Shown here: piece by piece, positions 17,846-26,146 of the stretch
How positions within the stretch are numbered: the first letter of the stretch is position 1
How the letters are laid out: every line of letters begins with the position of its first letter
Source of the DNA: an uncultured Lachnospiraceae bacterium
GTDB taxonomy: Bacteria; Bacillota; Clostridia; Lachnospirales; Lachnospiraceae
Length of the DNA stretch: 64,000 bases
NCBI GenBank assembly: GCA_946554445.1
Contig: CAMNSD010000002.1
Location: forward strand, 1 to 64,000
Direction: 5' to 3'
Notes under the pieces: generated by a model
Databases searched by the model: none
Told to the model about the DNA's origin: nothing
The model's input: only the letters and a program-made list of their open reading frames with translations
Made by a program: the position numbers and the translations under genes

Positions 17846-18315
17846 TCACCTCCCAAACTCTCCCGCAACAGGTTTTTCGCCCTGGCGAGCCATGTATATA
17901 TGGTGTTCTCTTTACGCCCCAGTATTCCCGCAATCTCCACCGCGGAATACCCCTCATAATAAAAAAGGTAGATAACGTTGCGATATTTTTCCGGAAGTTT
18001 CAACACCACTTCCAGAACCTCTCCGGACGTATCATCAAGCGCTTCCTTCTCCTCTGCGATCACATCCAGCGGAACCCATTTCCTGCGCGCAAAGCTGCGA
18101 AGCCAATCCGTACAGGCATTGATCGTCACCCTAGCAAACCAGGCCTTTTCATGTTCCCGGCTCTCAAAGGTGCCTTCGTAGAGCATATATTTCAGGTAAA
18201 CATTCTGAAATACATCCTCCGTATCATGCCTGTCTTTCAAATGTACAAAACTGATCCTCCGCACCATATCCGCATACAATTCCATGGCACAGTTGATTTC
18301 TTCTGCGCTTTTCAA
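17836..18315 (-). CDS. ECF-like sigma factor
   Basis: A 159-aa sigma-70-family protein: region 2 with YADMVRRISFVHLKDRHDTEDVFQNVYLKYM and region 4 with LPEKYRNVIYLFYYEGYSAVEIAGILG. A TTG start at 18315 was chosen because AGGAG lies 9 nt before it; ATG at 18333 has no good ribosome binding site. A longer reading frame to 18645 is only the shadow of the repeats of the gene upstream. It is the middle gene between the secreted Cys/His protein and its likely anti-sigma factor. It probably recognises the TGAAAGG-N16-CGTATT element ahead of the operon. Confidence 0.85.
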   Translation of the reverse strand: MKSAEEINCAMELYADMVRRISFVHLKDRHDTEDVFQNVYLKYMLYEGTFESREHEKAWFARVTINACTDWLRSFARRKWVPLDVIAEEKEALDDTSGEVLEVVLKLPEKYRNVIYLFYYEGYSAVEIAGILGRKENTIYTWLARAKNLLRESLGGEWA

Positions 18316-18421
18316 TGTTACCCTCTCCTTCATTCCCCACAGAGAAAGCCCCGCCGGTACAGCAGGGCTTTTTGTTTCACATTGGGATGTTTGGCAAAAC
18401 CTGACATCCGTTGTCTGTTCT

Positions 18422-18961
18422 TTAATGATGGCGGCCGGAATGATGCCCGCCACCATGATGGCCGGAATCGCTGTCATGATGGTATTCCTCTTCATGATAT
18501 TCCTCATGGTGGTAGCCGTCGTCATAGTACTCATCATGGTGATAGCCGCCGTTATCATAATACTCATCATGGTGATAACCGCCGTTATCATAGTATTCAT
18601 CATGATGATAACCACTGCCATGGGAGCCATCGCAGACACCGCCATTTACACAAACGCCGTTCACATCGCAGCTGCCATCGGGATTACACCATGTTCCCTG
18701 CACCACCGTATTCGAACTGCCGGAATTATTTGCCGCAGATGTCGTATTGCCGCTGATAGTATTCCAGCCATGGGATCCATCACACACGCCTCCGTTTACA
18801 CAGACGCCGTTCACATCGCAGCTACCGTCAGGATTACACCAAACATTCTTTACCGTCGTATTCGTCCCATTGGTATTATATGCCAACGCCGTTGTTGTAT
18901 TACCAGCCATCAAAGCTGCTACAGCCATTGCTGCCACTATTTTTGCAAATCTTTTCTTCAT
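18422..18961 (-). CDS. Secreted Cys-hexad / His-rich repeat protein, unknown function
   Basis: A 179-aa protein: Sec signal peptide (about 1-28, ending in ALA), two copies of a 25-residue unit in which four cysteines are spaced exactly six apart (C-x5-C-x5-C-x5-C, from WCNPDGSCDVNG to CDGSHG), then about three tandem 11-residue units of the form GYHHDEYYDNG, and a tail rich in His, Glu and Gly. I do not recognise a family. Cys and His density suggests metal binding outside the cell. ATG at 18961 was chosen because GGAGG lies 7 nt upstream and an ECF-type promoter overlaps the longer reading. It is first in an operon with a sigma factor and an RsgI-like anti-sigma factor that also has a His-rich tail. 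Confidence 0.75.
   Translation of the reverse strand: MKKRFAKIVAAMAVAALMAGNTTTALAYNTNGTNTTVKNVWCNPDGSCDVNGVCVNGGVCDGSHGWNTISGNTTSAANNSGSSNTVVQGTWCNPDGSCDVNGVCVNGGVCDGSHGSGYHHDEYYDNGGYHHDEYYDNGGYHHDEYYDDGYHHEEYHEEEYHHDSDSGHHGGGHHSGRHH
18511..18606 (-). repeat. Tandem 33-bp coding repeat
   Basis: Units at 18574-18606, 18541-18573 and a 30-nt variant at 18511-18540 encode the His/Tyr/Asp-rich 11-residue repeats of the secreted protein. Differences are mostly at third codon positions, which suggests selection on the protein. Copy number could vary between strains. Confidence 0.85.
18618..18691 (-). repeat. Cys-hexad repeat, second copy
   Basis: A 74-nt segment encoding the second four-cysteine unit; it matches the copy at 18768-18841 closely, 150 nt away, at both DNA and protein level. 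Confidence 0.85.
18768..18841 (-). repeat. Cys-hexad repeat, first copy
   Basis: The first four-cysteine unit, preceded by Asn-Val-Trp. The unit is a run of hexads C-x5 and recurs at 18618-18691 with identical protein sequence from Trp-Cys through Ser-His-Gly. Confidence 0.85.
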
Positions 18962-19007
18962 GATCTTACCTCCCGTATTGCTCATCATTTTAAGTTGTTT
19001 CATAAGT

Positions 19008-19036
19008 AATACGTCTGATAAGAACGAATCCTTTCA
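19008..19036 (-). promoter_or_regulatory. ECF-type promoter of the Cys/His protein-sigma operon
   Basis: Minus strand TGAAAGG (19030-19036) and CGTATT (19008-19013), spacer 16 nt, about 47 nt before the start codon. The same geometry precedes the other two sigma modules of the window. This suggests the sigma factor drives its own operon. Confidence 0.5.
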
Positions 19037-19062
19037 CGGTTAAAAAATTTTTATAAAAAATA

Positions 19063-19629
19063 TTAACCATTCAGAGCATGGTTGCTCTTACCTAAAAACA
19101 ACATATAGAATATCGCAGAAAGCACGGAAGGTATCAAAACAATGAGAGATCCTACTATACCCGCAAGAATACCAAATACTGGAAGCATCATCACAATCGC
19201 GACCAAAATCATCACCACATAACAAACTGCGCTGATCTTCCATGCAAGATCTCCGCTGTGCGCTGCATCTGCGGCGCCGATACGGTTCATCACATCACCG
19301 ACAGAAGTACATACCAGATATGTTACCATAAAGCTGATCACGTAACCTGCAATCTGAACAATGATGTGCATAATGCCGCTCTGAAAAAGAGCGCCGACAA
19401 CACTCACAACAATATTTGCAATCGTAAGTCCAAAGGCAGATCTACACCCATCAATATCATTGCCTGCCTGATACAGCCCTATCATGCTCATGACCATAAA
19501 GACCAGCGCCGCAATCGCTGCCAGGATATTCAAGACCGGTACGATCAACAATACCGCACAGATCAAGCTGCCCAACGATGCAATGTACATCTTTTTAATA
19601 CCCGTTCCTGCATTTTCATAGTTTCCCAT
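19063..19629 (-). CDS. Polytopic membrane protein, unknown
   Basis: A 188-aa protein with about five or six hydrophobic helices (residues about 13-50, 65-85, 90-110, 130-150, 155-182) and short polar loops including QAGNDIDGCRSAF. I recognise no family with confidence; it has the look of small DUF4870/YIP1-like membrane proteins. The start has AGGAGG 9 nt upstream. It stands alone between the Cys/His operon and a 470-nt non-coding stretch. Confidence 0.7.
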   Translation of the reverse strand: MGNYENAGTGIKKMYIASLGSLICAVLLIVPVLNILAAIAALVFMVMSMIGLYQAGNDIDGCRSAFGLTIANIVVSVVGALFQSGIMHIIVQIAGYVISFMVTYLVCTSVGDVMNRIGAADAAHSGDLAWKISAVCYVVMILVAIVMMLPVFGILAGIVGSLIVLIPSVLSAIFYMLFLGKSNHALNG

Positions 19630-20101
19630 TTTACTGATTTCCTCCTAAAGTTAGTTGATACACCATGTCCTCTCCTGGTCCCTCATAAAAAACATTCCCT
19701 GACACAGCATTATTTTATGTTACGTGTAATATTGTATCAAATAATCCGGTATTTGCAAATGTGTTTTATCATATTCTACATTTTATCATATCGAGTTTTA
19801 ATCATATTGTCCTTTAAACTATGTTTTTCTTGAAATTCCCGGCACTATCTACAAAAAAATTTAAGAAAAATTATAGATTTTTGCTATTTACATTTGAAAA
19901 AACACAAGATATCATATTCTCACGATAAAACAACCATATTTTCAGAAAGAAAGGAGGATCACAAAAAAATTTTTACATACAACAGACTAAACGATGTGTT
20001 TTCAGGGAATCCTGCGTGTAGGGGAATTACAGCCAATCGGTATTGATTTATGGAGTATCTATTTTCATGGTATCAATGATGATTAAGGAGGAGACAAAAT
20101 T
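19630..20101. other. 472-nt stretch without a supported gene
   Basis: AT-rich DNA between a membrane protein gene and the HPr-like gene. It holds the motif copy at 19872-19887 and an unused AAGGAGG at 19950-19956 with no start codon at a suitable distance. A long leader for the HPr-like gene is likely. I see no conserved riboswitch or RNA gene in it. Confidence 0.5.
19872..19887 (+). promoter_or_regulatory. Repeated upstream motif, copy 2
   Basis: TATAGATTTTTGCTAT, one mismatch from the copies at 15666 and 36315. It lies about 215 nt before the HPr-like gene and points toward it. The match extends upstream (AAAAATTATAG in common with copy 1). Confidence 0.35.
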
Positions 20102-20335
20102 ATGCAGCAGGTGCATGTAAAATTCAATGATGTAAATCAGGTCAGACAGTTTGTGAATGTAATTGATAAGATTGATTTATGCTTTAATCTGGGAGAAGGC
20201 CGCAGAGTAGTGGATGCCAAATCCATACTCGGTGTAATGGCGCTCGATCTGACCAGGCCCATTCGTCTTAGTTACGATCCAGAGGATGCGGATGATGAGG
20301 GGATCAGGGAGAAGTTAGCTCCCTTTATATATTAA
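20102..20335 (+). CDS. HPr-like protein lacking the catalytic histidine
   Basis: A 77-aa protein. Its second half, RVVDAKSILGVMALDLTRPIRLSY, matches HPr around the regulatory serine (here Ser41, equivalent to HPr Ser46). The usual GLHARPA loop with His15 is missing, so it cannot carry phosphate between EI and EII. It may act like Crh, as a regulatory partner of CcpA once phosphorylated on serine; this is inference. The start has AAGGAGG 10 nt upstream. A terminator follows at 20410-20437. Confidence 0.75.
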   Translation: MQQVHVKFNDVNQVRQFVNVIDKIDLCFNLGEGRRVVDAKSILGVMALDLTRPIRLSYDPEDADDEGIREKLAPFIY

Positions 20336-20409
20336 TTTTTTATGGTTGAAATGTGTGCTGTTAAGCACAACAAATGTAGATTTTGCAGACATTCTTATTT
20401 TTTAAACTA

Positions 20410-20437
20410 AAACGGAGGTTGTAATGCCTCCGTTTTT
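20410..20437. terminator. Bidirectional terminator
   Basis: AAACGGAGG (20410-20418) pairs with CCTCCGTTT (20427-20435) around an 8-nt loop; T run on the plus side and TAGTTT on the minus side. It separates the HPr-like gene and the convergent aldolase operon. Confidence 0.85.
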
Positions 20438-20463
20438 ATATTGCTCTGGCTACATTTTTGCCA

Positions 20464-21333
20464 TCAATCTTCCCGCATTGCAAACACACGCATTGCCGCT
20501 TTTACATTTTCTTTCATGCCTTCCCTTGCTCTTGCGGATACTTCCGTAAAGAAGACTGGCGCGCCTTCCTCTATCTTCTGGATATATTCTGCCGCCGCAT
20601 TTCCGCCCGCCTTATCCATGTAAGTAAAATAATTGATCTTCCTGACGCCCGCCCGGATGGCCTCCTGAAAATTCTCCCTGCTGACGCCGGAACCACCATG
20701 CATCACTACCGGAATATCGCTGCACTGCCTGCGGACATTCCTGACCACGTCAAAGTCCAATTTCGGTGCCGTGAGATAGATCCCGTGCGTAGTGCCAAAA
20801 GAACATGCCAGCGCGTCGATTCCTGTCCGCGACACAAAATCCTTCGCCAGCACTGGATCCGTATATATCTTGGTAGCATCATCCTCACCGCTGCCATCAC
20901 CAGCGCCGGATTCTCGTCTGCCCATGCTCCCCAGCTCCGCTTCCACGCTGGCTCCGTACTTAACTGCCATCTCCACCGCCTTTGCGGAATTGTCCAGATT
21001 CTCCTCGTACGGCAGGGTAGAACCATCAAACATGATTCCCGTAAACCCAATCTCCAACGCCTGCTGTAAATATTCCAGAGTTTCCCCATGATCCAAGTGC
21101 ACGCATACAGGCCCTTTCGCCTTCTTCGCAAAATCTACCATCAAAGGCCCTATCAATTCCAGCGGTATCAAAGACTCATGACATTGGGCAAACTGAATGA
21201 TCAAAGGCACATCCATCTCCTCGGCCGCTTGAAAATTGGCCTGCAGACTTTCCAGACTCACCACATTAAACGCCCCGACTGCAAACTTTCTCTCTTCTGC
21301 AATCTGCAGAATCTCTTTTAACGTAACCAGCAT
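20464..21333 (-). CDS. Class II (zinc) ketose-bisphosphate aldolase
   Basis: A 289-aa aldolase of the FbaA/GatY/KbaY type that splits ketose 1,6-bisphosphates into dihydroxyacetone phosphate and an aldehyde. Zinc and substrate motifs are VHLDHGETLEYLQQALEIG, FDGSTLPYEEN, VEAELGSMG, FGTTHGIY and VMHGGSGVS. It is encoded 12 nt after a PfkB-family kinase, so the pair probably phosphorylates and cleaves a sugar phosphate taken up or made nearby (tagatose, fructose or similar). Which sugar is not clear from sequence. Confidence 0.9.
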   Translation of the reverse strand: MLVTLKEILQIAEERKFAVGAFNVVSLESLQANFQAAEEMDVPLIIQFAQCHESLIPLELIGPLMVDFAKKAKGPVCVHLDHGETLEYLQQALEIGFTGIMFDGSTLPYEENLDNSAKAVEMAVKYGASVEAELGSMGRRESGAGDGSGEDDATKIYTDPVLAKDFVSRTGIDALACSFGTTHGIYLTAPKLDFDVVRNVRRQCSDIPVVMHGGSGVSRENFQEAIRAGVRKINYFTYMDKAGGNAAAEYIQKIEEGAPVFFTEVSARAREGMKENVKAAMRVFAMRED

Positions 21334-21344
21334 ATTTTTCTCCT

Positions 21345-22475
21345 TTACCAGCCGGCGAACTCATTCTTCGCCCATCCTTTTTCTATCTTTTCCTTCAAAT
21401 CAGCAAGCGGTTTTAAACCGCTCAAAGCATCATAGGCCGCCACACAACAGGCGCCTGTGGCCGTCGCCAGCCGAACCGCTTCCTGAAGCCCCGCTCCCTC
21501 CAGCGTGGATACCAGAAAAGCCGCAATGCTGGTATCGCCCGCGCCGGTGCCCGACAGAATCCGTTCCGGTACAAAGCTTCTCTCAAATCCATCTTTCTCG
21601 GCCCACTCATCCACCAAAAGCCCCAGCCCGTCACAGACCGGTTTCATCTGCTCTGAGGAGGCTGTCCGGTAGTAAATCCCCGGAGCCCCGCATTTGATGA
21701 GAACCACCTTCGCACCCATGGAAACTGCCTTTTCAGCAAGCGGTCTTACCTCTTCCAAAGTTATGACCTCCGTGATATCTCGGCCTGACGCCCGCTCATT
21801 CCAGGCTTCATATCTGTCCCTGTCAATCATAAAGCACAATTCTTCCACGCTCGGAACGAAGAAATCCACAAAGGGAAGCGTCCGGGATAAAATAGCCGTC
21901 CAGTCAGTCTTTCCGGCTTCCGACTTGGCATCCACCGCCGCCAGATCCAGGGACGTGGCTACCTGCCGCTCCTTCATCCTGCGAAACATCTCCGCCAATT
22001 CTTTTCCGTCGTCCTGATACATTCTCTGCATCAGAGGCGGATAGCCGAAATGAAACAGATCCGCCTTGCCAGCCTTTTCATAGTCAATATCTTCGCAGCT
22101 AAAAGAATTGTTCGCTCCCGGATTATGTAAAAAGATTCGATCAATACCGGGCACTGCAATCACCACAGAATAAGAAGTAGACTCCCCATTGGAGACTATC
22201 ATTCCCGCATCTGCACCATACCGCCGCAGGATATTCTGTACCATACCGCCGAACTCGTCTGCCCCGATCTTGCCCATCAGCGTTACATCAGCACCCAAAA
22301 TCTTCATCGCAAGTCCTGTATTGGCCACCGCGCCACCGGTATGCACATCTGCGCCTCCCATCTGGATCAGCTTGCCAGGAACCAGGATATCGCTGATATT
22401 CCCTACTTTCTGCTCCGGGAATACTGGCGTTATGTCCAGGCAGATATGTCCCGCCGCTATTATTTTCTTCCCCAC
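21345..22475 (-). CDS. PfkB-family carbohydrate kinase
   Basis: A 376-aa ribokinase-fold kinase: N-terminal GGAVANTGLAMKILGADVTLMGKIGADEFG and C-terminal SGTGAGDTSIAAFLVS with the catalytic Asp of the GAGD anion hole. It is somewhat longer than typical family members (about 310-330 aa) because of an insertion around residues 215-245. It lies directly upstream of a class II aldolase. It probably phosphorylates a sugar or sugar phosphate feeding that aldolase. Confidence 0.87.
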   Translation of the reverse strand: MGKKIIAAGHICLDITPVFPEQKVGNISDILVPGKLIQMGGADVHTGGAVANTGLAMKILGADVTLMGKIGADEFGGMVQNILRRYGADAGMIVSNGESTSYSVVIAVPGIDRIFLHNPGANNSFSCEDIDYEKAGKADLFHFGYPPLMQRMYQDDGKELAEMFRRMKERQVATSLDLAAVDAKSEAGKTDWTAILSRTLPFVDFFVPSVEELCFMIDRDRYEAWNERASGRDITEVITLEEVRPLAEKAVSMGAKVVLIKCGAPGIYYRTASSEQMKPVCDGLGLLVDEWAEKDGFERSFVPERILSGTGAGDTSIAAFLVSTLEGAGLQEAVRLATATGACCVAAYDALSGLKPLADLKEKIEKGWAKNEFAGW

Positions 22476-22684
22476 AAAATGCCTCCTCTTTATGCCGGAA
22501 GGGGAAGGCTTCTCCTTCCAGCTTTCGCTAGCTTATAAACCATATTATTATCATATCACAATCCGCTTCTTTCGCAATATTAACCCAGTGATATATTTTC
22601 TGCGTCGTGCGTTTCTTTGTTTTTCCAATCTGTTTGACTGTCCCCATTTTATATTCTCTTAATAAATACTTTATACTTACATAA

Positions 22685-22713
22685 TTGATTATCTGTTATA
22701 GTTGATGTATAAC
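22685..22713 (+). promoter_or_regulatory. Promoter of the small heat shock gene
   Basis: TTGATT (22685-22690) and TATAAC (22708-22713), spacer 17 nt, about 90 nt before the start codon. I see no CIRCE element and no clear CtsR heptad repeat in the leader. Confidence 0.5.
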
Positions 22714-22802
22714 ATATATAAACAAAAAAAAACAAACCAGTATCGACTGTATCATATTTCTGATAACGGTCATACTGATAACAAAAAGAAGGAGTGATCA
22801 AT

Positions 22803-23255
22803 ATGTTAAGACCAGCATTATTCAACCACAACACTTACAAACCAGCATTTTATGAGGATCCTTTTGACAGGATGTTCGACGATGCTTTCAAGAATTTCTG
22901 GGGCAGCAATGAACTTGCTACCTTCGATGCCTTTAAGACCGATGTGATCGACCAGGGTGACAGTTACCTCTTACAGGCAGAACTGCCAGGTTTCGATAAG
23001 TCCGACATCAACATCGACTTAAAGGATAACCTGCTTACCATCTCCGCATCCCATAAGGAGGAGAACAACGAGGAAGATAAGAACAAATACATCCGCAAAG
23101 AACGGTATTACAGTTCCTACTCCAGAAGCTTCCGCGTCAACGATGTGGAGCCCGGCGATATTGACGCTTCCTATAATAATGGTATCCTGGAAGTGAAGTT
23201 CCCGAAGAAGGATGCTGCCGCGAAGGAAGAAGTCAGACGGATTGAAGTGAAATAG
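22803..23255 (+). CDS. Hsp20 / alpha-crystallin small heat shock protein
   Basis: A 150-aa ATP-independent chaperone. The alpha-crystallin domain covers about residues 43-140, with VIDQGDSYLLQAELPGFDKSD, LKDNLLTISAS and the closing NNGILEVKFPKK. ATG at 22803 has AAGGAG 8 nt before it; a GTG at 22794 is less likely. It is monocistronic, with a promoter at 22685-22713 and a strong terminator. Confidence 0.93.
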   Translation: MLRPALFNHNTYKPAFYEDPFDRMFDDAFKNFWGSNELATFDAFKTDVIDQGDSYLLQAELPGFDKSDINIDLKDNLLTISASHKEENNEEDKNKYIRKERYYSSYSRSFRVNDVEPGDIDASYNNGILEVKFPKKDAAAKEEVRRIEVK

Positions 23256-23258
23256 TAA

Positions 23259-23304
23259 AAGGGCTGTGAAAAAATGAAGTACATTTCATTCTTTCACAGC
23301 CCTT
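23259..23304. terminator. Long bidirectional terminator after hsp20
   Basis: GGGCTGTGAAA (23261-23271) pairs with TTTCACAGCCC (23292-23302), with inner AATGAA/TTCATT pairing. It lies between hsp20 and the convergent flavoprotein gene. Confidence 0.8.
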
Positions 23305-23353
23305 CGTTTATCTGCCTACCCTGATATTTTTGACTATCTTTTCCTTCTGGATT

Positions 23354-23959
23354 CTATTTATAATTTTCAAGCCTTTCTTTTCTTGCCAATACGATATCCC
23401 TTATATCAAAAGGTGTATCATCATTATCCATTTCATAGACATTCTTAAAAGGAACATCTTCCACCGTTCTGATTGGGAACTCTGCTTTCGCCGTAACATC
23501 TTTTTTGTCGCACACAATCACACCTATATACATATTGGGTATTCTGGGAAGGCTGTCTAACGGTACGGTATCCCTGTTATTACATGTATACAGCAAATGA
23601 TATCCTTTTTCCCATTCTATCGGATCTTCCTCAAAATTTAGAAGTGTCATCCTCCCTTTGGCAATCACGCTCCTAAAATCATGATAATGGCCTTTATATT
23701 TACGATCAGGAAAATCATTAAAAATAGAAAATTCGCAACAAACCCTATTATCCTTTTGAATCAAATCTACCTTCTTACCCAGTTTCATGCAATGAATGTA
23801 AACACGCAGTTCATCATCATTAAATTCATAACCGAAGTTTAATGGAACAACATATGGAAAACCATCCACATCATTCATACCTAAATTTAAAATATGTATC
23901 TCTTTTAACATGGCATTTATCAATTCAAAATCAACTACTTCTCTCTCAAATCTTTTCAT
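23354..23959 (-). CDS. Pyridoxamine 5'-phosphate oxidase-like flavoprotein (NimA-type)
   Basis: A 201-aa split-barrel protein. The segment DGFPYVVPLNFGYEFNDDELRVYIHCMKLGKKVDLIQKDNRVCCEF is the usual flavin-binding core of the NimA-like branch of the PNPOx superfamily, which binds FMN or F420. In gut Firmicutes these are general reductases, some reducing nitroimidazoles. The real substrate is unknown. The promoter carries a repeated CGATAT element (24028-24089), which suggests control by a dedicated repressor not encoded nearby. Confidence 0.8.
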   Translation of the reverse strand: MKRFEREVVDFELINAMLKEIHILNLGMNDVDGFPYVVPLNFGYEFNDDELRVYIHCMKLGKKVDLIQKDNRVCCEFSIFNDFPDRKYKGHYHDFRSVIAKGRMTLLNFEEDPIEWEKGYHLLYTCNNRDTVPLDSLPRIPNMYIGVIVCDKKDVTAKAEFPIRTVEDVPFKNVYEMDNDDTPFDIRDIVLARKERLENYK

Positions 23960-24027
23960 CGTTAACCCCTCCTATCTGAAAATCAAATATCGCTTTTTCC
24001 GCGTTGATTTAACATCTATTTTCTTGA

Positions 24028-24089
24028 ACTATATCGTATTATTAAATGCAAATCAATAAACTATATCGCATTTTTATTATATAATATCG
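24028..24089 (-). promoter_or_regulatory. Promoter with repeated TATATCG operator-like elements
   Basis: Minus strand TTGATT (24051-24056) and TATAGT (24028-24033), spacer 17 nt, before the flavoprotein gene. TATATCG at 24030-24036 and 24062-24068 and AATATCG at 24083-24089 are spaced by 32 and 21 bp, near whole helical turns, so they lie on one DNA face. Probably an operator. Confidence 0.5.
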
Positions 24090-24110
24090 TAAAATGAGTT
24101 CACTTACTAT

Positions 24111-24161
24111 AAAAAAGGGACGGTTTCAGACTTTTAAACGAGTCTAAAACCGTCCCTTTTT
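24111..24161 (-). terminator. Strong terminator after the VWA lipoprotein gene
   Basis: AAGGGACGGTTT and AAACCGTCCCTT form a long stem with additional inner CAGACT/AGTCT pairing; A and T runs flank it, so it works on both strands. It lies just after the VWA gene stop. Confidence 0.85.
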
Positions 24162-24170
24162 CATTTTCTT

Positions 24171-25997
24171 TTATTCCGCTTCCAACACCAATTCCAAAAA
24201 TTCTTCTTTGTATTCATCATTGAGGTCAATGCTCTTAAGCGCCCTCTTCACGTTTTTTACGGAAGCATCTTCCGGATACTCGCTGTGGGATGCGAGCAGT
24301 CCGAACTCCGCTACTGCTGCCGCGAAGATAAAGTCATCCGAAGGGCCTTCCTCATAGCTGTCGTACCCCACCGGGTATTCCAACAGATTACTCTCGTCCT
24401 CCGCCGGTTTCTTATAACGGATACTGATGGTCAGCCACTCTTTATATTTACTGTTCGTAGAAGGCGCTAACGGTGTTTCTCCTGTTGTTTCATCCAGCCT
24501 TTTCTTATATTCTTTACTGTATTTTAAGTCCGCAATCTCACCTTTCGTCATACCGCCTTCAAGAGGCTCCCGCAGAATGATCTCATAGAGCGCTGTTACA
24601 CTGTGGCCTGCTCCAATCTCACCGGCATCCTTGGTATCATCGTCAAAGTCTTCCTTTGCCAAAGCTCTGTTTTCATAACCGATCAGACGATAACCCTCTA
24701 CAATTTCCGGATTAAACTCCACCTGAAACTTGACATCTTTACAGATGGTGAGCAATGTAGCAGACATCTCCTCCACCAGCACCTTATTGGCTTCCCGCAG
24801 GCAGTCTATGTACGCATAATTACCATTGCCTTTATCCGCCAGAGTCTCCATCTTATTATCCTTGATATTGCCGGTTCCAAAGCCCAGCACTGACAGGAAA
24901 ATACCGGATTCTTTTTTTTCTGTGATCAGTTCTTCCAGTTCCTCTTCACTGGTCAATCCGATATTTAAATCGCCGTCCGTAGCCAGGATAATACGGTTAT
25001 TACCGCCTAGTATAAAGTTCTCTTCCGCCAGCGCATAAGCCGTCTCGATACCCCTACTGCCATTAGTGCCGCCGCTTGCTTCCAGACCATTCAGTGCCTT
25101 CTTAATCTTTTTGGTCTGATCCCCATGGGCGCCGTCTAAAACAATCCTGTCCTCCGATGCATAAGTAACAATGGAAATCCTGTCTTTCTCTGTAAGATTT
25201 TCCGCCAACAGGCAGAAAGATTCTTGTAAAAGAGGCAGTTTATCGTCCGAATACATGGAACCGGACACATCTAACAAAAATACCAGATTCGATGCCGGCG
25301 CGCGGGAATAATCAATATCCTGCGTCTTGAGCCCTATCATAAGAAGTTCTGCCTCATCGTTCCAGGGACAGCGTCCAATCTGTGTTGTCACGCCAAAAGG
25401 ATCTGTTCCTTTAGGATCATTGTAATCATAAGAGAAATAGTTGACCATCTCCTCAATCCTGACCGCCCCCTCCGGCAGACTGTCCAGATCATACCCCTCT
25501 CTGATCAATCTGCGCAGGTTGCTGTAGGAAGCCGTATCCACATCCGCCGCAAAGGTCGAGAGCGGTTCCGCCATCACGGAAGAAAAACCCTTTTCTTCCC
25601 ACTCGCTGTATTCCTCCCCTGAATCATCCGGCAGTTCATCGTCAAAATCATAACAGGAACCCAAGTAGCCGTCAGCGGGAGCAGCCTCAGACCTGGCGCT
25701 ATCCATGCCTTCCATTTCCTTATACTCATCTGTCATCACTGTACTGTTGTATGTATCCCCTGCCGTATTGCTGTATTCATCTGCCGCTTCGTCCGCTGCA
25801 GGCGCCTCTGCCGCTTCTTCTGAAACATATGCTCCTGCGGGCTGCTCCTTCGCTGGCGCTTCATTTGAGACATACCCCGCATCTTCTGCCGCAGCCGGCG
25901 CTCCCGAAGCGGCGCCATCCTGTGTACCACCGCAGCCTGTCAATAACATAACCCCAACCATACCCAATACTGTTATTCGCTTTACACACTTTTTCAT
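24171..25997 (-). CDS. VWA-domain lipoprotein (YfbK-like)
   Basis: A 608-aa surface protein: lipoprotein signal ending LLTGC (Cys22), a low-complexity Ala/Glu/Ser region (about 25-110), the YfbK-type N-terminal domain (TFAADVDTASYSNLRRLI), a von Willebrand A domain with the metal site DVSGSMYSDD and ATDGDLNIG, and a C-terminal DUF3520-like region ending in VLEAE. VWA domains bind proteins through a metal ion. It follows a sigma/anti-sigma pair and has its own promoter (26092-26120) with the same sequence as the sigma gene promoter, so it is probably the main target of that sigma factor. Confidence 0.88.
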   Translation of the reverse strand: MKKCVKRITVLGMVGVMLLTGCGGTQDGAASGAPAAAEDAGYVSNEAPAKEQPAGAYVSEEAAEAPAADEAADEYSNTAGDTYNSTVMTDEYKEMEGMDSARSEAAPADGYLGSCYDFDDELPDDSGEEYSEWEEKGFSSVMAEPLSTFAADVDTASYSNLRRLIREGYDLDSLPEGAVRIEEMVNYFSYDYNDPKGTDPFGVTTQIGRCPWNDEAELLMIGLKTQDIDYSRAPASNLVFLLDVSGSMYSDDKLPLLQESFCLLAENLTEKDRISIVTYASEDRIVLDGAHGDQTKKIKKALNGLEASGGTNGSRGIETAYALAEENFILGGNNRIILATDGDLNIGLTSEEELEELITEKKESGIFLSVLGFGTGNIKDNKMETLADKGNGNYAYIDCLREANKVLVEEMSATLLTICKDVKFQVEFNPEIVEGYRLIGYENRALAKEDFDDDTKDAGEIGAGHSVTALYEIILREPLEGGMTKGEIADLKYSKEYKKRLDETTGETPLAPSTNSKYKEWLTISIRYKKPAEDESNLLEYPVGYDSYEEGPSDDFIFAAAVAEFGLLASHSEYPEDASVKNVKRALKSIDLNDEYKEEFLELVLEAE

Positions 25998-26091
25998 CCC
26001 TTTTCCTCCATTCCATAACGTCCATAACGGTTTCTCTGATTCCTCCCCGAAAGATACGCCAGATAATATCTTTTGTGACCTCTCTACCCTT

Positions 26092-26120
26092 AATACCTTT
26101 CAGAATTGGAAAAGGTTGCA
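26092..26120 (-). promoter_or_regulatory. ECF-type promoter of the VWA lipoprotein gene
   Basis: Minus strand TGCAACC (26114-26120) and GGTATT (26092-26097), spacer 16 nt. About 34 of 41 bases across and beyond the two boxes match the element at 27621-27649 in front of the sigma gene. This marks both as targets of the same sigma factor. Confidence 0.7.
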
Positions 26121-26146
26121 AAATAATGAAATTATTTTTAAAATTT

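Noticed and set aside
18511-18606. Tandem 33-bp repeats, at first look like a CRISPR-type or intergenic repeat
   Set aside because: They are contiguous, without spacers, in frame, and encode an 11-residue repeat of the secreted protein.
18333-18645. N-terminal extension of the sigma factor rich in Met, Ile, Thr and Ala
   Set aside because: It is the out-of-frame reading of the tandem repeats of the secreted His-rich protein gene upstream; a ribosome binding site and TTG at 18315 give a normal sigma length.
22641-22802. CIRCE or CtsR site before hsp20
   Set aside because: No TTAGCACTC/GAGTGCTAA inverted repeat or clear CtsR heptads; only a sigma-A-like promoter is supported.
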